Origin: Chlamydiales bacterium
GTDB lineage: Bacteria; Chlamydiota; Chlamydiia; Chlamydiales; JAJFMA01
Reading direction: 5' to 3'
DNA: 35,318 nucleotides
NCBI GenBank assembly: GCA_030679955.1
Contig: JAUXSF010000040.1
Span: 1-35,318 of the forward strand
Within the stretch, counting starts at the first letter, position 1, and each line of letters starts with the position of its first letter. Positions 16,737-25,600 of this stretch are shown here, piece after piece. Position numbers and translations under genes: made by a program. The notes under the pieces were generated by a model. The model made no database searches. It saw only the letters and a list, made by a program, of their open reading frames with translations, and was not told the DNA's origin.

Positions 16737-18749
16737 ATGCGTCGTTCTATCTGCTTTTGTGAGCCTGGAGTTGCCCGTGCGGGTGAAATTGGTACTTGGA
16801 AATTTATCTATACTACCACTGCTACCCTACCTAAAAACACTCGCCTAAAGTTCGATCTAGGAACCAAAGGGCGCGATATCGATTGGCAACTGCCCGATGT
16901 TGATCCTAATGCTACTGAAAACGCTATTTACCTTGTGCTTCCGAATGGCAAATTAGTGCACGGCACACAAGTTGAACCGCCAGATAGCTACGTGCCTCAT
17001 TACGAATTTAAGCTACCTACAGAGGTGCCTTCAGGCCAAAATGTTACCATCATACTGGGTGACCCACCAAAAGCCGCTAATAAGGACGAACCGACTGGAA
17101 ACGCTGCTCAAACAATGGCTCAGCGTCGTAGGCCTTTCTATTTATGGGTAGATCCTACCGGCAAAGGACACTATGAAGAACCCGAAGTGTTCTCCATGGA
17201 CGTTCGTGGCGGTACTTTAAGCGTTATTAAAGTTTTAACGCCCTCCTTTGTTACTCGTAACAAGCGTTTTGACGTGATTGTTCGTTTCGAAGATGAGTTT
17301 GGCAACCTCACTAACAGCTCTGGTGAAGACACCTTAATAGAGCTTACACACGAGCACCTGCGTGAAAACCTAAAATGGCGCTTATTTGTGCCTGAAACAG
17401 GGTTTATAGCGCTTCCAAACCTCTATTTTAATGAGCCTGGCGTTTACACAATTCGCCTTTACAATACCAAGACGAAGCAAACTTTCTGCTCTCCTCCGAT
17501 TAAGTGCTTTGCAGAAAGCGATGTCAATCTGTTTTGGGGTATTCTACACGGTGAATCAGAGCGCTTTGATTCTACAGAAAACATCGAACCATGCCTTCGC
17601 CATTTCCGCGATGATCGCGCGTTGAATTACTACTCCACCTCTACCTTCGAGAGTCTAGAAGAGACTCCTGTAGATACGTGGAAGCATATCACGACAAACG
17701 TCGCAGAATTTAATGAAGATGATCGTTTTAACGCATTCCTAGGCTTCCAATGGGCTGGAGAAGCTAAGGAAGAAGGTGTCCGCCTCTTTGTCTATAGCAA
17801 AGATGCGAAACCGATCCTGCGTAAAAAAGACGCTAAGTTTAACACGCTGAAAAAGATCTATAAGCAATCTAACGTTAAGGAAATCATCTCCATACCATCC
17901 TTTACGATGGGTAAGGGCTATTCCTTTGACTTTACGAAGCATGATCCAGAGTTTGAACGCGTAGTAGAGATTTATAACGCTTGGGGATCTTCCGAGTGCA
18001 CAGCTAAAGAAGGCAACCCACGTCCTATTCGCGCTGGTAAAGTCGGCGTGCAGGAGACCCCTGAAGGTTCCATCCAAGCTGCATTGAAGAATAATATTCG
18101 TGTTGGTTTTGTTGCCGGTGGCTTAGATGACCGGGGTATCTACTCTGACTTCTTCGACAGCGACCAGGAACAGTATACTCCCGGTTTAACGGCTATCATC
18201 TGTAAAGATCAGACGCGTCAAGCGCTGTTGGACGCACTACACCAGCGTTCATGCTATGCTACCACGGGAGAGAGAATCATTGTCAACTTCACATTGGCTG
18301 GAAAGCCAATGGGTAGTGAAACCTCTACTGCAGAAAAGGCAGGCTTGACAGTCAACAGACATATTTCTGGTACCGTAGCAGGCACCAAGAAGCTGAAGAC
18401 TATTGAGATTATCCGTAATGGCAAGGTCATTGAGACACTGAAGCCCGATGGATACTTCATCGAGTTCACGTACGACGATCTTAACCCTCTGAATAAAGTC
18501 ACCATCACGAACAAGGATAAGAAGCCACCTTTCGCCTATTATTACATTCGTGTGACACAGGAAGATGGCCATATGGCTTGGAGCTCACCTATTTGGGTGG
18601 ACGACGTTCCAGTTCCTGCCGGTAAGGCAACGGCTGGCCGCAAGATTCCTGTTAAGGCAACACCTCTCCCTGTCGACTTTGATGTCGACGATGAAGAAGA
18701 GGAAGTGGTGATTGATGATGACGAAGATGATGATGATGACGATCTATAA
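16737..18749 (+). CDS. DUF3604 (PHP superfamily-like) protein with degenerate metal motifs
   Basis: 670 residues, no signal peptide. The first ~260 are beta-rich, with Ig-like segments (VRFEDEFGNLTNSS, NEPGVYTIRLYNTK). The family block begins at about 265. FWGILHGES stands where DUF3604 proteins have WGDLHxHT, so His271 is kept but the Asp and second His are replaced. ALNYYSTSTF replaces the usual LDFxAxTDH. FNAFLGFQWAGEA at 331-343 matches the family's GYEWSG block. The C-terminus (~545-620) looks like another beta domain, and the last ~22 residues are almost all Asp/Glu. Loss of both metal motifs suggests a non-catalytic or altered protein. The ATG has GGAG 10 bases upstream. Its substrate or partner is unknown. 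Confidence 0.8.
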   Translation: MRRSICFCEPGVARAGEIGTWKFIYTTTATLPKNTRLKFDLGTKGRDIDWQLPDVDPNATENAIYLVLPNGKLVHGTQVEPPDSYVPHYEFKLPTEVPSGQNVTIILGDPPKAANKDEPTGNAAQTMAQRRRPFYLWVDPTGKGHYEEPEVFSMDVRGGTLSVIKVLTPSFVTRNKRFDVIVRFEDEFGNLTNSSGEDTLIELTHEHLRENLKWRLFVPETGFIALPNLYFNEPGVYTIRLYNTKTKQTFCSPPIKCFAESDVNLFWGILHGESERFDSTENIEPCLRHFRDDRALNYYSTSTFESLEETPVDTWKHITTNVAEFNEDDRFNAFLGFQWAGEAKEEGVRLFVYSKDAKPILRKKDAKFNTLKKIYKQSNVKEIISIPSFTMGKGYSFDFTKHDPEFERVVEIYNAWGSSECTAKEGNPRPIRAGKVGVQETPEGSIQAALKNNIRVGFVAGGLDDRGIYSDFFDSDQEQYTPGLTAIICKDQTRQALLDALHQRSCYATTGERIIVNFTLAGKPMGSETSTAEKAGLTVNRHISGTVAGTKKLKTIEIIRNGKVIETLKPDGYFIEFTYDDLNPLNKVTITNKDKKPPFAYYYIRVTQEDGHMAWSSPIWVDDVPVPAGKATAGRKIPVKATPLPVDFDVDDEEEEVVIDDDEDDDDDDL

Positions 18750-18752
18750 GAT

Positions 18753-19310
18753 CTAGCGAGGCGAATCGCCGTATAAAAGACGTTGAGGCAGGTCCTGAAA
18801 TAGGACCTGGCTTCCGTCATAAGTGATCACCCACAGGCGATCAAAAACATCACCATCCCATTTTTTAGGGGCGTTCTTGGCCCCTAACTTTCTCGCCAAC
18901 TCAGGGATGACATGATGTTCCCAAGCCACTAAAACAACCTTACCGTGAAACTCTGGCCTTGTACGTATCTCTTGAGCCATACGAGCAAACTGCAGGTGCT
19001 GATACGTCGTATTGACCTTTATTCCAAGAGCTTCCGCTATTGGAGTCGCCGTTTGAATCGGTCGCATTGATGGGTCTTCGCTCGAAGGACGTTGAGCATA
19101 AACAGCTACGGGCAAGCCGAATTTCTGTAGCAAAGGTGTCCCTAGGAAAAAAGGCGCCAATGCCGCAGCCCGCTCCTTGCCTTTTGTATCTAAATCATTG
19201 CCTTTTAGAGGCTTTTCGCCATGACGTATGATAATCACCTGGGCGGGCATCGCCTGCAAAGAACTCGTTCCAGATACAGCCAGAGCTAATAGCAATAATA
19301 GTTTCTTCAT
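18753..19310 (-). CDS. Exported histidine phosphatase (phosphoglycerate mutase-like)
   Basis: 185 residues. The N-terminus MKKLLLLLALAVSGTSSLQA is a signal peptide with cleavage likely after about residue 20. The mature part starts with VIIIRHGEKP, the RHG motif with the phosphorylated His, and ends its core with VAWEHHVIPELARKL, the second catalytic His region; MRPIQTATPIAEALG lies between. It therefore belongs to the histidine phosphatase superfamily, in the small exported branch, acting on an unknown phosphorylated substrate in the periplasm. It converges on the DUF3604 gene with only 3 bp between the two stop codons. Confidence 0.88.
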   Translation of the reverse strand: MKKLLLLLALAVSGTSSLQAMPAQVIIIRHGEKPLKGNDLDTKGKERAAALAPFFLGTPLLQKFGLPVAVYAQRPSSEDPSMRPIQTATPIAEALGIKVNTTYQHLQFARMAQEIRTRPEFHGKVVLVAWEHHVIPELARKLGAKNAPKKWDGDVFDRLWVITYDGSQVLFQDLPQRLLYGDSPR

Positions 19311-19367
19311 ATCTTACCATTATCACATCGCACCAACTTAACCAAATGTTTTGTTTTGAATTAAGAA

Positions 19368-19464
19368 AAGGGACAATAGGGACCTTAGGGACAATAGAGA
19401 CATAAATTTTAACTCTCTTCCGTCCGTTGCGTCCCTAAGGTCCCTATTGTCCCTAAGGTCCCTT
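19368..19464. repeat. Inverted pair of GGGACAATA/GGGACCTTA tandem repeats
   Basis: The left arm (19368-19401) is built of 9-base units, alternating AGGGACAAT and AGGGACCTT. The right arm (19431-19464) is the same array inverted (TCCCTATTGTCCCTAAGGTC). The two are separated by 29 bases, so a long stem is possible. It lies between the divergent histidine phosphatase and nqrM genes. Confidence 0.8.
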
Positions 19465-19540
19465 AAAATTTTGTTCTTCCTAGTTGATAATTCAAACACA
19501 ATTTTGGTAACGTAATCCCCTGTCCCAAATGGAGCGCACC

Positions 19541-19765
19541 ATGTCCACTTTTTTGACCACAGCTGCTATTGCAGCAATTATTGTAGTTTTAGCTATCTTG
19601 TTGATGGCTGTTGGTTGGCTCTTAACGGGCAAATCTAAAATCATTCGCGGTGCCTGTGGCATGGACCCTAAGAAGCGCCAAGAAAGCGATTGCGGCTCTG
19701 ATATTCGATGTGACCTCTGCGAGCATAACCCGGAGAAAAAGAAAGATGACCACGCTAACGACTGA
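19541..19765 (+). CDS. nqrM: Na+-NQR maturation factor NqrM (DUF539-like)
   Basis: 74 residues. A single hydrophobic segment (about 7-29, ending LLMAVGWLLTGK) is followed by a short cysteine-rich domain with Cys39 (RGACG), Cys51, Cys57 and Cys60 (CDLC). This is the layout of NqrM, the small membrane protein needed to mature the sodium-translocating NADH:quinone oxidoreductase, probably by delivering iron for the NqrD/NqrE centre (established in Vibrio). ATG 19541 is chosen because GGAG lies 6 bases upstream; an in-frame ATG at 19529 has nothing similar. The 3' end overlaps mqnE by 20 bp, tying NQR assembly to menaquinone synthesis. Confidence 0.8.
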   Translation: MSTFLTTAAIAAIIVVLAILLMAVGWLLTGKSKIIRGACGMDPKKRQESDCGSDIRCDLCEHNPEKKKDDHAND

Positions 19766-20858
19766 AGCTGATGTTCTGCTAGATGCAATGCCCATTCAAT
19801 CCCTTAAAGATATCGCAGATGCGGTAATAGAGGGACGCCGATTAACTCATGAAGAAGGACTCTTTCTTTATGAGACTGAGCACGCAGAGGCCGTAAGACA
19901 ACTAGCTGACTATGCTCGAGCAAAGAAGGTTGGCGACACTGTTTACTTCGCTACTACGCTGTATATACACCCCACAAATCTGTGTGAGCTCTCATGCCCC
20001 ATGTGCTCTTACTATGCCAAACCCGGTTGGGATACAGCATGGTTCTTAACACCAGCTCAGGCTGAAGAAAAGATCAAAACATACCTGCACCGCAACCTCA
20101 CGGAAATTCATATTGTAGGTGGCTTGTGGAGGGACTGTAACTTAGACTACTATCAAGACCTCTTTACACGTATCAAAAATCTTGATCCAAATCTGCACAT
20201 CAAAGCGCTTACTCCAGTAGAATATGACTTCCTGGCTAAGCTGCACGGCATTTCCATCGAAGAAGTTTTCCGCCGCATGATGAGTTGGGGTCTAGGATCA
20301 CTTCCTGGTGGCGGCGCGGAGATACTTGTGGAGGAGATCCGCAAAGCGTTAGCTCCTCAAAAAATCACCTCTGATGAATACCTAGCGATCCACAAGATCG
20401 CACACCAGATGGGTCTCCCTTCCAACATCACTATGCTGTTCGGTTCGGTCGAAGACCCTCACCATATGATCACACACCTTTGCAAAGTTCGTGAGCTACA
20501 AGACGAAACAAATGGTTTCCGCACCTTTGTTCCATTGAAATACCACGAGGAAAACAACGCTCTCGGCAAGCGCAAGAAGCGTTTAAAGTCAAAAGATGTC
20601 AATCGTGTTTTTGCGGTTTCCCGCCTGATGCTGGACAATATGCGCAACCTAAAGGTTCTATGGAACTACTTAGGCGTCGAAGAAGCGCAGGAAATTCTTC
20701 GTTGGGGTGCTAACGATTTATCATCTACAAACCTGGATGAAAAAATCATCGTAATGGCTGGCGGTCTGGAGTCCAAAATGACACGAGAAACGATGTCTCA
20801 GCTAATACTAGACACCGGTCGCATCCCCCAGGAAGTACACTCGGGGTTTGACGCGTAA
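19746..20858 (+). CDS. mqnE: Aminodeoxyfutalosine synthase (radical SAM)
   Basis: 370 residues from ATG 19746; the frame is open upstream through nqrM, but that part is only nqrM in another frame. The radical SAM cluster motif is Cys80-x3-Cys84-x2-Cys87 (CELSCPMC). GLGSLPGGGAEIL, SNITMLFGSVE and LQDETNGFRTFVPLKYHE favour MqnE over the related MqnC. MqnE joins the MqnA product to adenosine using SAM, giving aminodeoxyfutalosine in the alternative menaquinone pathway. GGAG is 10 bases before the ATG. The stop is followed by mqnA with almost no gap. Confidence 0.9.
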   Translation: MTTLTTEADVLLDAMPIQSLKDIADAVIEGRRLTHEEGLFLYETEHAEAVRQLADYARAKKVGDTVYFATTLYIHPTNLCELSCPMCSYYAKPGWDTAWFLTPAQAEEKIKTYLHRNLTEIHIVGGLWRDCNLDYYQDLFTRIKNLDPNLHIKALTPVEYDFLAKLHGISIEEVFRRMMSWGLGSLPGGGAEILVEEIRKALAPQKITSDEYLAIHKIAHQMGLPSNITMLFGSVEDPHHMITHLCKVRELQDETNGFRTFVPLKYHEENNALGKRKKRLKSKDVNRVFAVSRLMLDNMRNLKVLWNYLGVEEAQEILRWGANDLSSTNLDEKIIVMAGGLESKMTRETMSQLILDTGRIPQEVHSGFDA

Positions 20859-20873
20859 TTGGAGATCACGAAG

Positions 20874-21683
20874 ATGTTGTCAGTAGGCGTCATCAACTAC
20901 ATTAACTTCCTCCCTATCTTTGCCGCACTAAAACAGGGAATTATTGATGCTCAGGTAGACTGGCTACCAGCCGTTCCTTCGGCGTTAAACCAAGCTTTGC
21001 GCGAAGGGAAGTTAGATGTCTCCCCTATTAGCGCCGCTGAATACCTTGCAAATCGCTCACAGTATGATCTGCTACCCGATTTTTGTATTGGTGCGGAGGA
21101 AAAGGTGATGAGCGTGTGCTTGTATGTTAAGGGTGATATTCAAGATCTCGATGGCAAGACAATCGGACTCACGGCGCAAAGCGCCAGTTCAGCATTGCTG
21201 GTAAAGGTACTTTGCCACCACTTTTGGAATCTCTCGCCGAGCTACCAAACAATGAAGTGCCCCAATGAAATGCATCAATACGATGCCTTTTTGCTGATTG
21301 GCGACGACTGCCTGCGTAATCCCAAAGTTCCTGGATACACTACCATTGACCTAGCAACAGCATGGCATAAAGAAACCGGTTTGCCCTTTACGTTTGCAGT
21401 ATTTGCTGCACGGAAAGAGGTCACACAAAACAAAGCCGATGAAGTGCAAGCGCTCATAAAAGCGCTTCATAAGTCATACGCATGGGGAAAGAACAACCCG
21501 CATGTTGTAGAAGAGTTAGCTCTGCAGCAACTTTCCTTGCCTTTGGACATCCTACAAGAGTATTATCAGGTTTTAAGGTTTGTCTTTGACGAAAGACAAA
21601 AACAAGGCCTGCAGCGTTTTAGCGAGCTTGTCGATGCCCTACCACAACCTAAACAGGCGCCAAAAGCTCATGCATGTGTATGA
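20874..21683 (+). CDS. mqnA: Chorismate dehydratase
   Basis: 269 residues. It converts chorismate to 3-[(1-carboxyvinyl)oxy]benzoate, the first step of the futalosine pathway. The N-terminal SVGVINYINFLPI, PSALNQALREGKLDVSPISA and the central FLLIGDDCLR match the MqnA periplasmic-binding-protein-like fold; the C-terminal third is helical. An in-frame TTG at 20859 directly follows the mqnE stop, but ATG 20874 has GGAG 9 bases upstream and gives the usual N-terminus. Its last 14 bases overlap ubiE. Confidence 0.92.
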   Translation: MLSVGVINYINFLPIFAALKQGIIDAQVDWLPAVPSALNQALREGKLDVSPISAAEYLANRSQYDLLPDFCIGAEEKVMSVCLYVKGDIQDLDGKTIGLTAQSASSALLVKVLCHHFWNLSPSYQTMKCPNEMHQYDAFLLIGDDCLRNPKVPGYTTIDLATAWHKETGLPFTFAVFAARKEVTQNKADEVQALIKALHKSYAWGKNNPHVVEELALQQLSLPLDILQEYYQVLRFVFDERQKQGLQRFSELVDALPQPKQAPKAHACV

Positions 21684-22395
21684 TAAACGGGATCCCAATT
21701 CCATCCGTGAACTCTTTGCCAGCATAGCCCAACGTTATGATATGGGAAACGCGGTTCTCTCAATGCAGCTATATCGTCGTTGGAACCGGCAGTTGATCGA
21801 GCATGTTTTGGAGCCTTCACCGCCAAAAATTCTATTAGATTTATGCTGCGGTACAGGAGATATCGCCTTCACTTACTTGCAGAAAGCTCCAAAGCCACCT
21901 GAAACAATTTATATGATCGATTTCTGTGCAGAGATGCTCGCGAATGCAAAAGCTAAGGGCGATCGTATGCCTTCACGCAGCGAAATCAACTATATTGTGG
22001 GCGATGCACAAAAGATCCCCTTGCCTGATGCGTCTGTCGATAGTGTGACAATTGCCTATGGAATACGCAATGTGACCTATCCGGCCCAGTGCATCAGTGA
22101 AACGTACCGTATCCTTAAGCCAGGCGGACGCATTGGTATTTTAGAATTAACACGTCCTAGCAACCCTTTTATGCGTTTTGGCCATTCTCTCTATCTGCGT
22201 AGCGTGGTTCCCGTGGTGGGGCGCTTTTTGACCTCCAACCAAAACGCTTATGAGTATCTACGAAAGAGCATCAGCCACTTTATTCCAGCGACAGATCTTC
22301 AGCGCATGTTTGAAGAAACTGGCTTCAGTAATACACAAGTTATTCCCCTCTGTGGCGGCATCGCCACAATAGTGTCCGGCTTCAAACGCTTTTAA
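21670..22395 (+). CDS. ubiE: Demethylmenaquinone C-methyltransferase (UbiE/MenG)
   Basis: 241 residues, SAM-dependent methyltransferase performing the last methylation of menaquinone. N-terminal VYDKRDPNSIRELFASIAQR; SAM motif I LLDLCCGTGDIAF; YIVGDAQKIPLPDASVD; family signature YGIRNVTYP; and LKPGGRIGILELTRPSNP. The frame is open upstream to 21580, but that region lies inside mqnA, and ATG 21670 gives the standard N-terminus. It overlaps mqnA by 14 bp and has only a weak Shine-Dalgarno, so it probably depends on translational coupling. Final gene of nqrM-mqnE-mqnA-ubiE. Confidence 0.94.
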   Translation: MHVYDKRDPNSIRELFASIAQRYDMGNAVLSMQLYRRWNRQLIEHVLEPSPPKILLDLCCGTGDIAFTYLQKAPKPPETIYMIDFCAEMLANAKAKGDRMPSRSEINYIVGDAQKIPLPDASVDSVTIAYGIRNVTYPAQCISETYRILKPGGRIGILELTRPSNPFMRFGHSLYLRSVVPVVGRFLTSNQNAYEYLRKSISHFIPATDLQRMFEETGFSNTQVIPLCGGIATIVSGFKRF

Positions 22396-22607
22396 TCACG
22401 AAGCGACGTGACCCATTCTACCCAGGTCGAAGGACGAGAGGCTCGGGTAGATCAATATATTAATAAACATGAACTTGAAATAACTAATATAGTTCGCAAA
22501 ACGATACACTCAAGTATTGACGTTTTATTTTTGAAGAGAATTTATTTTGCTTTTAAACTGCCAAAAGTATAAATTTAATAACTATTTAAAAACAAAAACA
22601 AGACATT

Positions 22608-25600
22608 ATGACTTTATTTCAAGCATTTACCATCAATAATAACACCCTGCGAAACAGTTACGACAATTGTTCTAATGGAATAAAAAAAATTACAAAAAAG
22701 ATTACAAAATCGACAACCTATCAATTAGCTGAAAATATTTTTAAAAAATGTAGTCCAGTTGCGGTATCTTATCTGTTATGGTCAGCTCCCGTTAACATCC
22801 TTCGCCTTATTGAAACGTTTGCTTTAATTAGTTGTTCTCTGCAACGTGATCCGTCAAAATGGTCGACGACGCGTAAGATAATCTTAGCATCTAATAGTTT
22901 TTTCCGTTTGTTTGACGAAATGGGCTGCTTTCCACAAGGGATTCCTTATCGCGTAGCATTAGATTCCTTTCAGCTTTTATCAACGACGCTAATGGCGACT
23001 GAAGGGATTCGTGTAGGAGTTCGTTCGATCAACGTTTACTTTCGTGAAAAGGCAGATGCATCAGACCTTGTAAATGGTGTCATGAACTTAGGCATTGCCT
23101 CGCTCCAGATATCTTACGTGATTAGTGTTAGCAAGGGTCTTTACGGCTCCTACCCAAACTTTCAGATGCTGGACTCGGAACAACAGGATGCTGTTCTTAA
23201 ATTTAGGTCACTTCACACCCTAACTGATAGGAAAGCTTGTAAGGCAGTAGTTTTTGAGGGGCCTGATGACATGTTATTTATAGAGCATTCCTGGCCTGTT
23301 ACAGAAACGATTTTCCAGAATTGCGACACGCACGTCTATCATGTAAATAGCTCTGCGAGCTTTTGTGAGGCCTTGAAGCATAGCGCTCAGGTCTTCCAGC
23401 AGCCGATCAATATACTATCCCTTCAAGGTCACGCTAATTCACGGTATCAGAATCTGGGTTATAAGTTTCTCGGCCGCAATGAATTGCCTTGCATGGATCA
23501 ACACTTAGCCCCTGATGCCCAGGTATTATCGTTAGGCTGTAATACTAACACCACCGTTCATGATACCCCCCCTATCGCCACTTTCCTGGCTAACCATTTA
23601 CCAGGTCGCTCCGTCGTGGGAATTGCAACATACTTTAATCCCGCCTTAGCTTTTTCTTCCTTTAATGGTCAGACCATTGATCTATACCACTATTTTCCAA
23701 TTCAGGAAGGTGGAATTGGCGATGAATTTTTTATGTACCTATATGAAAATCCCATGCTTCTATACGCGGCCACGGCAGCCACGGCAGGAGCGATGAAGGG
23801 TTTTGCATCTTTCGGATCTTATGTCGCAGCAACATATGCTTACCGACGGCTTTTAAATGCTCTTTCGGAGCCGCCAGTGAATCCTCAAACGATTCTGCTA
23901 CCCGACGGGGAACCTACCATGAAACCATCCTACGTCAGTGACAAGGGAAGAGTTAAGGTTGAGAAGATCTTTGTTCACGGCACTGAGTATGTTTTAATGC
24001 TTTCTTCTGAGGGTCAATCCTTCATCTTTTATGAAAATGAATATCGCCTAGTTAATCGTTTGAAAGATCATGCCATTTTTAGGACAGAGTTTGGAGATTA
24101 CGATGTTCCAATACTTAAAAGACACTTAACTCATGAAGATTTTTGCGATATTTCTGAGTTCACTGAAACACCTGAATGTTCTCTAGAAAGAGCTCACTCT
24201 GGTCCAAATACTGTTCTACGCATAAAAGTAGATGGCAAAATGCAAATTGCCGGCGTCAAGATAGATAACGGCTATGTAGAATCGACATCTGAAGACCTCA
24301 AAGATATCGTCCTTCAGACATTCAGTTGGAGCGAAGTCTTACAAGAGAAGAAGGCATCAGATCAATCAATACATCATGGCGTCACCGTGCAGAGCTTTGT
24401 CATTTGGCAAGCCAATAAATGCCCCGTTTGGTTCAACCGCAATGAAAACTTTTTCGCGGTGGAGGTTTCCGAGAGTCATTTTGTGTTAGCTCAAACGTCA
24501 AAAAATAAGTTAAGTTTTACGGTAGATGACATCGCTTATACCGCTGAAGTTCATTTTCAACAATATGATCAAGATCTCGTAGACTATTGGAGAAACGCCG
24601 CATACCTCTCCTACGACAGCAATCTATGTTGTTTTGAATATGAGTTCTGCACTTTTCATGATGAGGTCTGGGACGTCTTGCGTAAACAGGATTCTGTAGC
24701 TCTTCGAAATCGATCAAATGGCTATGTTATAGAAGGACAACTTTTTGATGAAGGCTCCAAAGTGGCGTGTGAAGGGGTGGAATTGACCATTAACAAAGAA
24801 CGCTATCCATGGTCGTGCAAAACCAGTTCTGGAATGGTTAACACACAGGATGAAGGAAAGGCACTTAAGAGCTACGTTTTTGCAGGTAAACAACATCCAA
24901 TTATACAAGTTCCTTGCATCAATGCCGGGGACACATTTCTTATCCTGCATGATGAAATACTCCAAATAGATATCCTTCAGGAAACTGTCCATATAAACGT
25001 GACTGACTATCCGTTGACAAATGAAACCATCGATTTGCATATGCTGTTCCAAAATGCTGAGGATCGAGTTTGTCAAACTGATGGCACCATCATCACAGAG
25101 AAGCAACACTTGGTCTGGTACCAGGGAAAGTTACTTCCCATAATTTATGACCCAGTAAATGCGAGTAATGCAGGCATACGTATATCTGAAAACCAAATCT
25201 TGATTGTAGAGAAAGTAGCTCATCTTCCAAACTGCGTCACCATCGCGGGGGCATGGCACCCTTTTTATACCACTACCGTGGCACGTCATAAGACCGTGGA
25301 AGCTTTCGATATGGTTGACTCAAAGGACTGGGGAGAATGCCAAGGAGGCATCAAAGCAACTAGCCCCTTCCTAACTCCTCTATGCTTTCAAGAAAGAAAA
25401 TATTTTTTCAAAAAATACAACGGACGCGCCGTTGTACATAACCTAGAAACAGACCAACACTACACGCAACATAAAAACCGTTTGAAGACACTGCGATCGG
25501 TTGAACTCGAGCTGAACTATTTAGATCTGCCTGATTTAGCCAAATTCAGCACCAGTTATCTTCCCTTAAATGATACCGAAATACTTCATACCACCGCCCA

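Noticed and set aside
18542-18820. Serine-rich minus-strand open frame over the DUF3604 3' end
   Set aside because: It is the antisense reading of the Asp/Glu repeat tail; low-complexity shadow.
22405-22450. Terminator after ubiE (CTACCC and GGGTAG words)
   Set aside because: The 6-bp arms are ~20 bases apart and no T-run follows, so the match is not convincing.
24714-25109. 131-residue minus-strand frame inside paralogue A
   Set aside because: Fully contained in a well-supported gene with a conserved tandem paralogue; no own features.
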